This document shows positions 1 through 5,250 of a stretch of 5,250 nt of DNA, piece by piece (position 1 is the first letter of the stretch; every line of letters begins with the position of its first letter). Source of the DNA: Rhodothermia bacterium (GTDB lineage Bacteria; Bacteroidota; Rhodothermia; Rhodothermales; JABDKH01); the NCBI GenBank assembly GCA_030431165.1, contig JAUIJQ010000276.1, positions 1-5,250 on the forward strand, in the 5' to 3' direction. Below the pieces are notes generated by a model. That model had not been told where the DNA came from, ran no database searches, and saw only the letters and a list, made by a program, of their open reading frames with translations. The position numbers and the translations under genes are program-made.

Positions 1-2695
1 CACCTGACAGGGCCAGCGGCAGGTTCAGAAAAACAAGGATTGCGTACCGCGCTTCGCCGAACATGAGGTACAACAATCCGAAAATGATAAAGAGCGTCAG
101 CGGAACGACGACAAGAAGGTGACGCGTTGCCCGCTGCTGGTCCTCGAATGATCCGCCGTAGGTCAGGAACACGCCGTCGGGGACGTTCACGTTGTTCTCG
201 ATCGCTGATCGGAGGTTCGCCACGTACGACCCGATGTCGATGCCGGTGAGGTTGATACCAACAATCACGCGGCGCCATCCGTTTTCTCGTGCGATCTCGC
301 GGGGGCCCTCCTCTGCGTTGATGGCCGCGACGGCAGACAGCGGCACCGTGCCGCCGTTGGGTAGTGCAACGGGGGCGGCAAGCACGCCGTTGAAATCGGC
401 ACGCACCGACTCGGGATAGCGAACAACGATGTCGAACCGGCGCTGGCCTTCAAACACCTGACCCACAGCCTGGCCACCAATACCAGCCTCAACAACGCGC
501 TGGACCTGCGCCACGGTAAGGCCTAGCGCCGCGACGGCGTCACGATCTACCTCGACGTTCAGGTACGGCTGACCCTCGGTCTGCTCGACGTAGAAGTTTG
601 CCGTGCCCGGTAGGCCGGGTAGCTGACGCGCGATCTGTTCTGCGGTCTCGCCAAGCTGGTCGAGCTCTTCGCCGTACAACTTGACCGCGAGATCGCTCTT
701 GACGCCGCTTGTCAATTCGTCGACCCGCATGGCAATCGGCTGCGTGAAGTTGTAGGACAAACCAGGCTCCGTCTCGAGCAGGGGCCTGATCTCTTCCTGG
801 ATGTCTTCTTTTGTCATGCCTGACCGCCACTCACCACGCGGCTTGAGCACAACCCACACATCAGTCTGGTGGACGCCCATCCAGTCGTTTGCGAGGTCAC
901 TGCGGCCTGTCTTCGGCACAACCGTCTCGACCTCGGGAATACGACGCATTATTTCGGATGCAAGCCAGTTTGCGTTCTCGACGCTTTCAGCCAGTGTCAC
1001 ACTCGGCATCCGCACTTCTTCCACCAGGATGCTTCCCTCATCAAGCTCCGGCAGGAACTCCGTGCCCATGTTGAACAGGACGACGAGCGAAAGACCAAAG
1101 ACAAGCACGGCCGCGCCAACGATTTGGTAGCGACGGTGCAGGTGCTTTTCGAGTCCGCGTCGGTACCACGGGCGCAGCCACGCCATGACCCGATTCTGAC
1201 GAACCCGTACGCCTTTCCTGAACACAAGTGATGCCATCGCCGGGACGTAGAGAAGCGCAAGCAGCAGCGATCCAAAAACTGCGGCAGCAACGGTTATGGC
1301 CATCGGGCGGAACAGGATTCCCTCCATGCCGCTGAAGGTGGCGATCGGGACGTACACCATCAGGATGATGAGCACACCGAAGAAGATCGGGCGCGCCACT
1401 TCGCGTGCAGCGTCGCGAAGAACCAGCATCCGGTGTCGACCTTTGTCCGTTTCCAGGCGCGAGACCATGTTCTCGACCATCACGACGGATCCATCAACGA
1501 CCATACCGAAGTCAATCGCGCCGAGACTCATCAGGTTCGCAGCGAGGCCGAACTCCCGCATGCCGATAAACGCAAACAACATCGAAAGCGGAATCACCGA
1601 CGCTACGATCAGCGCACCCCGAATTTCGCCGAGCATGAGGAGCAGCACGACGATGACAAAGAAGCCACCCTCCAGCAGGTTCGTGCCAACCGTATGTGTG
1701 GTGCGCGCGACAAGGTCACTCTGGTCATAGAACTTCTCCAGCCGTACGTCTTCGGGCAGCCCGGCACGAATCTCATCGAGCTTCGCCTCAACATCGTGAA
1801 TGACTTCGCGTCCGTTGCCGCCACGTAGCATCATGACAATGCCCGTAACAACTTCTCCTTCCCCGTCCTGCGTGACAGCGCCCTGCCGTAGCTGTTTGCC
1901 AAACCGGACCTCGGCGACATCCGAAAGTGCCACCGGTCGGGCACCATGGTGCGCTACGACAACACGGCGAAGGTCGTCAGCGTTTCTGAGTAGTCCGTAG
2001 CCGCGAACGATGTACTGTTCGCGATTGTGTTCGAGGTAGTTGCCACCCGCTACCGCGTTGTTCTCCTCAAGCGCAAGCGCTATGTCGCCGAGGCCGATGT
2101 CATACAAGCGCATGAGGTCGTGGTCGGGCAACACCTCGTACTGTTTTACGTGTCCGCCAAATGCGGTGATCTCCGTCACACCCGGCACGGTCTTGAGCTG
2201 AGGCGCGATAAGCCAATCCTGCATCTCCCTGAGCTCGGTCAGCGAGTAGCTGTCGCCCTCAACCGTGTATTGGTATATCTCGCCCAGCGCCGTGGATATC
2301 GGGCCGAGTTGTGGCGCATCGACGCCGGATGGGAGTTGATCCGTGACGCTCTGAACGCGCTGCGCGACGAGTTGGCGGGCAAAGTAGATGTCTGTGTCTT
2401 CGTCAAACTCGACCGTGACGGCAGACAGACCAAACTGCGAGATGGAGCGCACTTCGGTCACCTCGGGCAACCCGCTCATCACATTCTCGATCGGAAAAGA
2501 CACCAGGCGTTCCACGTCGTACGGCGAATAACGCCCCGCCTTCGTGATCACGAGCACCTGGACGGGCGTAACATCCGGCAGGGAGTTGATCGGGATGTGC
2601 GTCAACGAGAACACGCCGCCCGCCGCAACGAGCACGGTTAGTGCAAGTGCGACAAACCGCTGGCGCAAGCTGAAATCGACGAGACGCTTTAGCAT
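1..2695 (-). CDS. CzcA/CusA-family heavy-metal efflux RND transporter (HME-RND), C-terminus beyond the window
   Basis: Inner-membrane proton/metal antiporter of a tripartite efflux pump, expected to pass metal ions through an adaptor to an outer-membrane channel. The frame is open for 898 codons with no stop and runs off the left edge. Family members have roughly 1020-1060 residues, so about 130-150 residues (TM10-12) are missing. The N-terminus has TM1 (about 14-32), the first porter half (33-331) with the family stretch TDIYFARQLV, TM2-TM6 (about 345-490), TM7 (about 523-542) followed by GTEFLPELDEG (544-554), the second porter half (to about 858), TM8 (860-878) and the start of TM9. TM4 carries DFGMVVDG...VEN with D395, D401 and E408, the spacing of the CzcA proton-relay acids. 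No methionine occurs from 657 to 877, which argues against a CusA-type copper/silver Met cluster. The start ATG lies 5 nt after AGGAGG and 9 nt after the adaptor stop. The family call is firm; the exact metal is inferred. Confidence 0.96.
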   Translation of the reverse strand, partial: MLKRLVDFSLRQRFVALALTVLVAAGGVFSLTHIPINSLPDVTPVQVLVITKAGRYSPYDVERLVSFPIENVMSGLPEVTEVRSISQFGLSAVTVEFDEDTDIYFARQLVAQRVQSVTDQLPSGVDAPQLGPISTALGEIYQYTVEGDSYSLTELREMQDWLIAPQLKTVPGVTEITAFGGHVKQYEVLPDHDLMRLYDIGLGDIALALEENNAVAGGNYLEHNREQYIVRGYGLLRNADDLRRVVVAHHGARPVALSDVAEVRFGKQLRQGAVTQDGEGEVVTGIVMMLRGGNGREVIHDVEAKLDEIRAGLPEDVRLEKFYDQSDLVARTTHTVGTNLLEGGFFVIVVLLLMLGEIRGALIVASVIPLSMLFAFIGMREFGLAANLMSLGAIDFGMVVDGSVVMVENMVSRLETDKGRHRMLVLRDAAREVARPIFFGVLIILMVYVPIATFSGMEGILFRPMAITVAAAVFGSLLLALLYVPAMASLVFRKGVRVRQNRVMAWLRPWYRRGLEKHLHRRYQIVGAAVLVFGLSLVVLFNMGTEFLPELDEGSILVEEVRMPSVTLAESVENANWLASEIMRRIPEVETVVPKTGRSDLANDWMGVHQTDVWVVLKPRGEWRSGMTKEDIQEEIRPLLETEPGLSYNFTQPIAMRVDELTSGVKSDLAVKLYGEELDQLGETAEQIARQLPGLPGTANFYVEQTEGQPYLNVEVDRDAVAALGLTVAQVQRVVEAGIGGQAVGQVFEGQRRFDIVVRYPESVRADFNGVLAAPVALPNGGTVPLSAVAAINAEEGPREIARENGWRRVIVGINLTGIDIGSYVANLRSAIENNVNVPDGVFLTYGGSFEDQQRATRHLLVVVPLTLFIIFGLLYLMFGEARYAILVFLNLPLALSG

Positions 2696-2700
2696 ATCGA

Positions 2701-2706
2701 CCTCCT
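2701..2706 (-). promoter_or_regulatory. Strong Shine-Dalgarno site (AGGAGG) for the RND transporter gene
   Basis: On the minus strand AGGAGG lies 5 nt upstream of the transporter ATG at 2695. It overlaps the TAG stop of the adaptor gene (2707-2705), so a ribosome terminating on the adaptor sits on the transporter's binding site. This fixes the transporter start and suggests translational coupling within one mRNA. It is the only strong ribosome-binding site at a gene start in the window. Confidence 0.85.
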
Positions 2707-3955
2707 ACTCCTCGCCGTATTGCTCAAAGCGACTCAGTGCCTTCAGGCTGAAGACCTGCGTCGTTGCGATGCGTTCGCCGGGTTCGAGTCCGCCGACAAC
2801 AACAACCATGTCGTGGCTCGGGTCACTTAATTCGACGGCCCGCGCCTCAAAGACGTTTTCGTCGGCGAGCACAAACACAATTGCCTGGTCGCCTTCAAAC
2901 GTGACGGCAGAGAGCGGGGCGTACATCGCATGTCGTGTCTTGGTTGTCACGATTTCCATCCGCACGCGCTGACCAGGGCGCATGGCACCGTCGGCTACAC
3001 GGACGAGCACATTGATCGGAACGGACCGCGTATCCTCGTCGAGTGCCGGCCCCACACTTGTCACACGACTTTTGATGGTGACGTTGTCAGACGCCACCGG
3101 GCGGATGTACACACTGTCGCCGGGAGATATGGATACCGCTGACGATGGTGTAGCGAGCCCGCGGACAAGTACCTCGCGCCCATCCACGATAGTCAGCATT
3201 TCGTCGTAGGCACGCACTGCCTGGCCGAGATCTATGTTGTGCATGTCGACGTACCCGGAGCGGGGTGCAACAATCTTCAGCAGCGCACGATCACCGTTGG
3301 TGTACCCGTCGAGCTGTTCTTCCCGTAGCCCGAGTGCGAGCAGGCGGGCCTTTGCAGCGTCTTCGAGTGCGGTATGCCGCAGGAGGTCGGCCTCAGCACG
3401 CTCGAGCTGATTGCGCGCGGCCACGCGCTTTTCAACGAGCTGGGTATACCTGGATACTTCTTTCTCAGAGAAGACACGTTCTGCCCGCGCCTGAATGAAG
3501 TCGGCGACGAGTCCGGCGAATTCGAGACTTTCAAGGACTGCGACCGTTTGGCCGGCTCGCACGGGTTCGCCTTCGTGCGCGTAGATCGCAGAAACGCGGC
3601 CGCTGATGGGCGCGGCTACAATCGCGTATGCTTCGGGTGAAGGCTCGACGGTACCGGCAAGCTCAACGTGAATGTCCAGCGAGGCCTCAGCGACGGCAAC
3701 GACCTGCACGTCGAGATCTGCGGCCTGCTCGGCATCCAGACTGATGAAGCTGGGCGAAGGAGCTTCGCTGCGTATCGAGGGAGGTGGAGCAACCGCCTGC
3801 TCGATCATCGTCTGGGGCGGCTCGCCTCCGCAGCCGGCCATAACCATCAACGACGCTGCAAGCACAACTATGATCAGCGTTGCAGTCGGCACTTTGCGTG
3901 CTCCGGATGTACGGGGCGGGCGCTGACCCGTTGCCCTGGAATCTGATGGGTTCAT
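2705..3955 (-). CDS. Efflux RND periplasmic adaptor (membrane-fusion protein, CusB/CzcB/HlyD type), putative lipoprotein
   Basis: Periplasmic adaptor that bridges the RND pump to an outer-membrane channel. From the ATG at 3955 it has 416 residues. A basic N-terminal stretch (to K21) precedes a hydrophobic segment (about 25-40) ending in MAGC, so C42 is a likely lipidated cysteine; the -3 residue is M, a slightly imperfect lipobox. A Pro-rich linker (43-70) follows. The first lipoyl half is about 105-143 (PISGRVSAIYAHEGEPVRAGQ), a helical hairpin lies at about 145-222, and the second lipoyl half is about 224-258 (IVAPRSGYVD). A beta-barrel (about 260-337, ending with MRPGQRVRMEI) and a membrane-proximal domain (about 341-416, with GLEPGERIATTQVFSLKAL) complete the protein. 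The linker has no His- or Met-rich metal-binding segment, unlike some CzcB/CusB proteins. An alternative GTG start at 3892 has a better ribosome-binding site. It is the first gene of the operon and directly precedes its pump. Confidence 0.95.
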   Translation of the reverse strand: MNPSDSRATGQRPPRTSGARKVPTATLIIVVLAASLMVMAGCGGEPPQTMIEQAVAPPPSIRSEAPSPSFISLDAEQAADLDVQVVAVAEASLDIHVELAGTVEPSPEAYAIVAAPISGRVSAIYAHEGEPVRAGQTVAVLESLEFAGLVADFIQARAERVFSEKEVSRYTQLVEKRVAARNQLERAEADLLRHTALEDAAKARLLALGLREEQLDGYTNGDRALLKIVAPRSGYVDMHNIDLGQAVRAYDEMLTIVDGREVLVRGLATPSSAVSISPGDSVYIRPVASDNVTIKSRVTSVGPALDEDTRSVPINVLVRVADGAMRPGQRVRMEIVTTKTRHAMYAPLSAVTFEGDQAIVFVLADENVFEARAVELSDPSHDMVVVVGGLEPGERIATTQVFSLKALSRFEQYGEE

Positions 3956-3963
3956 TCGTCGTA

Positions 3964-3992
3964 GCGTCGCAGTTTAGGCCTGTCGCGTCGCA
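3964..3992. repeat. Pair of direct 8-bp repeats (GCGTCGCA), 21 bp apart
   Basis: GCGTCGCA occurs at 3964-3971 and again at 3985-3992, two helical turns apart, just upstream of the adaptor ATG. It would fall in the 5' leader or core promoter of the efflux operon. The spacing could suit a second DNA-binding protein, but a pair of 8-mers in GC-rich DNA may be coincidence. Confidence 0.3.
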
Positions 3993-4019
3993 AGGGTACC
4001 CATCAACGCCCGCTCGTTC

Positions 4020-4059
4020 CTAAGAACAGAATGAGAGCATCATGAGAGGAGCATGAGAA
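4020..4059. promoter_or_regulatory. Predicted OmpR/PhoB-type response-regulator operator: 11-bp-spaced direct repeats
   Basis: Three 7-bp units, ATGAGAG (4031-4037), ATGAGAG (4042-4048) and ATGAGAA (4053-4059), start exactly 11 bp apart. A weaker unit, CTAAGAA (4020-4026, five of seven matches), is in the same register. On the minus strand the units read as YTCTCAT, similar in form to the CTGTCAT half-sites of pho boxes. One helical turn between head-to-tail half-sites is the arrangement contacted by tandem winged-helix domains of OmpR/PhoB regulators. The site lies between an efflux operon and a gene for exactly this kind of regulator, so control by the adjacent regulator is the natural inference. 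Binding and direction of control are not shown by sequence alone. Confidence 0.65.
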
Positions 4060-4071
4060 CGGCACAATCGA

Positions 4072-4077
4072 TCAAAT
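4072..4077 (+). promoter_or_regulatory. Weak candidate -10 element for the response-regulator/kinase operon
   Basis: TCAAAT matches TATAAT at four of six positions and begins 13 bp after the last operator unit ends. The operator would then occupy the -35 position, as at pho-box promoters. It would place transcription start near 4084 and leave a leader of about 23 nt before the ATG at 4107. The match is poor and could be chance. Confidence 0.2.
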
Positions 4078-4106
4078 CGAGGTCACAGCGTACGTACCTT
4101 GATCCC

Positions 4107-4808
4107 ATGCACCGCATCCTCCTGATCGAAGACGAGCGGCAGGTAGCCGCGTTTGTACGGCAAGGGCTGGAGGAGGAGGGCTACGCGGTTGAGTGGGAGG
4201 CGGCGGGACGCGAGGGACTCAGGCGGGCGCTGTCAGAACCATTTGATCTGATCCTGCTTGACATCCGGCTGCCAGATCATAACGGGCTGGAGATTTGTCG
4301 CGAGGTGCGGCGGCACGATCCCGCGCTGCCGATACTCATGCTTACCGCGCTGGACAGTGTGGAGGACAGGGTGGAGGGTCTGCGCGCGGGAGCCGACGAC
4401 TACCTGCCGAAGCCGTTTGCATTTAATGAGCTTGTTGCCCGCATCGAGGCCTTGATGCGCAGGTCCCGGCTGGAGCCCGCAGACCGTACGCACACTGACG
4501 GGCCGTTGGAGTTGGATCCGGCAACCCGCCGCGGGTTCTGCCTGTCTGAACAACTGGACCTGTCGACAACCGAGTTTGACCTGCTCGCCTATTTCCTTGC
4601 CCGGAGGGGGCAGGTACTGAGCCGCGACGAGATCCACCGCGACGTGTGGGGACACCGATTTGACCGCGGCACGAACCTGATCGACGTCTACGTCGGCTAC
4701 CTGCGTCGCAAGTTGCGTGACGTGGGGTGTGACGCCGAAATCGAAACGGTGCGCGGCGTCGGATACCGGTACCGCCCGACATCGGAGTCAACACCGACTG
4801 CTTCATGA
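4107..4808 (+). CDS. OmpR/PhoB-family response regulator (CzcR/CusR-like), winged-helix transcription factor
   Basis: Cytoplasmic DNA-binding regulator, phosphorylated by the kinase encoded next to it. With the ATG at 4107 it has 233 residues, typical for the family. The receiver domain (about 2-118) has the acidic pocket E8/D9, phospho-acceptor D52 in LILLDIRLPD, switch T80 in LMLTA, and K102 in the PKPF motif. A short linker (about 119-132) leads to the winged-helix domain (about 134-224), with STTEFDLLAYF, a recognition helix around 190-203 (NLIDVYVGYLRRKL) and the wing VRGVGYRY. An in-frame ATG at 4053 would add 18 residues, but that codon lies inside the operator repeats and the extra residues precede the normal family start (MHRILLIEDE). 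Neither start has a well-placed Shine-Dalgarno. The stop overlaps the kinase start as ATGA. Divergent placement from a metal pump suggests metal-responsive control of it; this is inferred from context. Confidence 0.95.
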   Translation: MHRILLIEDERQVAAFVRQGLEEEGYAVEWEAAGREGLRRALSEPFDLILLDIRLPDHNGLEICREVRRHDPALPILMLTALDSVEDRVEGLRAGADDYLPKPFAFNELVARIEALMRRSRLEPADRTHTDGPLELDPATRRGFCLSEQLDLSTTEFDLLAYFLARRGQVLSRDEIHRDVWGHRFDRGTNLIDVYVGYLRRKLRDVGCDAEIETVRGVGYRYRPTSESTPTAS

Positions 4809-5250
4809 CCGGGAGCGCTGACAAATCAAAGGCTCGATCGTTCAGACATCGGCTTACGTGGTCGCTTGGCCTTGCGCTTGGCGCGGCGCTCGCCCTTCTA
4901 GCCGTGGCAATCCTGGCAAGCGCGTACGCCGCGATGAATCACAACGCGCGCTCGGTATTGCATGCGGAAGCGATGAACATCGAGGCGCAGATCATACGGG
5001 ATCCCGCTGCGCTTGAGCTTGACGCTTATTCCTGGGACGAGCCGCATCACCGTTACGCCGACCGGCACATTGACCCCTACTTCATTCAGGTGTTTGACGT
5101 TGAGGGGCGGATGCTCCGTGCGTCAGCGAACGTAGCCAGGCTCGCGGCAGTTTATCCTGATCGACTGCTCCCGGCAACGCAGGACCACAGTACGCTCTCG
5201 CGGTTGCGCACATTTCAGGCGGGTGAGGAACGGCTGTACTACACATCCAC
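4805..5250 (+). CDS. Sensor histidine kinase, N-terminal part only (runs off the right edge)
   Basis: Only 148 codons are present: a short basic cytoplasmic N-terminus (1-17, with KSKARSFRHR), a transmembrane helix (about 18-43, rich in A and L) and the beginning of a periplasmic sensor region (from about 44). Neither TM2, HAMP, the H-box nor the ATPase domain is in the window, so the kinase call rests on position and architecture. It starts with an ATGA four-base overlap on the response-regulator stop and has a membrane-anchored N-terminus, as expected for a CzcS/CusS-like partner. No Shine-Dalgarno is seen before the ATG, consistent with translational coupling. The sensor part contains a His/acid-rich patch (W77, D78, E79, H81, H82, D86, H88, D90) before FIQVFDVEGRML, which resembles the beta-strand core of a PAS-like periplasmic sensor. 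Metal binding is possible but unproven. Confidence 0.85.
   Translation, partial: MTGSADKSKARSFRHRLTWSLGLALGAALALLAVAILASAYAAMNHNARSVLHAEAMNIEAQIIRDPAALELDAYSWDEPHHRYADRHIDPYFIQVFDVEGRMLRASANVARLAAVYPDRLLPATQDHSTLSRLRTFQAGEERLYYTS

Larger units (their letters stand above)
3956..4106. promoter_or_regulatory. Divergent intergenic control region between the efflux operon and the two-component operon
   Basis: This roughly 150-bp non-coding stretch separates two outward-facing transcription units, so both promoters must lie in it or overlap the gene starts. It contains the 11-bp-spaced direct repeats at 4020-4059, an 8-bp palindrome GGGTACCC (3994-4001) and two copies of GCGTCGCA 21 bp apart (3964-3971 and 3985-3992). 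I do not find a convincing TTGACA/TATAAT pair in either direction. That is common for promoters that depend on an activator bound in place of the -35 box. The region's role follows from gene layout; the exact promoters are not resolved. Confidence 0.7.

Noticed and set aside
1296..1828. Overlapping plus-strand open frames of 144 and 131 codons opposite the pump gene
   Set aside because: The translations are low-complexity (Ser/Arg/Thr-rich or His/Arg-rich) and lie opposite the conserved TM2-TM6 coding region of the pump.
2027..2641. A 204-codon open frame on the plus strand antisense to the pump gene
   Set aside because: It mirrors codon positions of the firmly identified pump on the minus strand, has no recognisable domain and no ribosome-binding site. 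Long antisense frames are expected opposite GC-rich genes.
2696..2704. Terminator or promoter between the adaptor and the pump
   Set aside because: Only 9 nt separate the genes and they hold the pump's ribosome-binding site; there is no room for a hairpin or promoter.
3265..3946. Plus-strand open frames of 77-92 codons opposite the adaptor
   Set aside because: There is no family resemblance and no start signals, and they overlap the well-supported adaptor domains.
4780..4797. Small inverted repeat TCGG/CCGA near the end of the regulator gene
   Set aside because: The arms are only 4 bp, lie inside the coding sequence and lack a T tract, so this is not a credible terminator, and the kinase gene continues in the same operon.
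4233..4824. Minus-strand open frames of 140 and 133 codons opposite the response regulator
   Set aside because: They are shadows of the regulator gene, which has all receiver and winged-helix motifs in the plus frame.
1..5250. CRISPR array, insertion sequence, tRNA or attachment site
   Set aside because: No repeat-spacer pattern, transposase motif, terminal inverted repeat or tRNA-like fold was seen. Coding is nearly continuous and compositionally even.

Overview
The window carries a divergently arranged metal-efflux locus from a Gram-negative bacterium. The evidence for Gram-negative is a tripartite RND-type pump and a lipoprotein membrane-fusion adaptor, both of which need an outer membrane. 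Base composition is moderately GC-rich, with GC-ending codons preferred evenly across all four genes. I see no compositional break or mobile element. No rRNA, tRNA or other lineage marker is present, so I do not assign a phylum.

Left side (minus strand): a two-gene transcription unit runs from about 3955 towards position 1. The promoter-proximal gene encodes a 416-residue HlyD/CusB/CzcB-type periplasmic adaptor with a lipoprotein-like N-terminus. Nine bases after its stop, behind a strong Shine-Dalgarno sequence that overlaps the stop codon, comes a CzcA/CusA-family RND transporter. That gene is open for 898 codons and leaves the window at its left edge before its last transmembrane helices. 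Its TM4 motif (D395, D401, E408) and a methionine-free second porter half point to divalent cations (Zn/Co/Cd/Ni) rather than Cu(I)/Ag(I).

Middle: about 150 bp of intergenic DNA separates the two divergent units. It contains three near-perfect 7-bp units (ATGAGAR) spaced exactly 11 bp apart, plus a weaker fourth in register. This is the architecture bound by OmpR/PhoB-type response regulators, so it is the best candidate operator for both directions.

Right side (plus strand): an OmpR/PhoB-family response regulator (233 residues from the preferred start) overlaps by ATGA a sensor histidine kinase. Only the first 148 codons of the kinase are in the window: a TM helix and a His/acid-rich periplasmic segment.

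Working model: the kinase senses metal in the periplasm and phosphorylates the regulator at D52. The regulator binds the 11-bp repeats and switches on the adaptor-pump operon and possibly its own operon. This is a recognisable CzcRS/CusRS-like layout and I do not see a new system. The parts worth a second look are the operator, the substrate signature, the sensor-domain residues and the two uncertain start codons.
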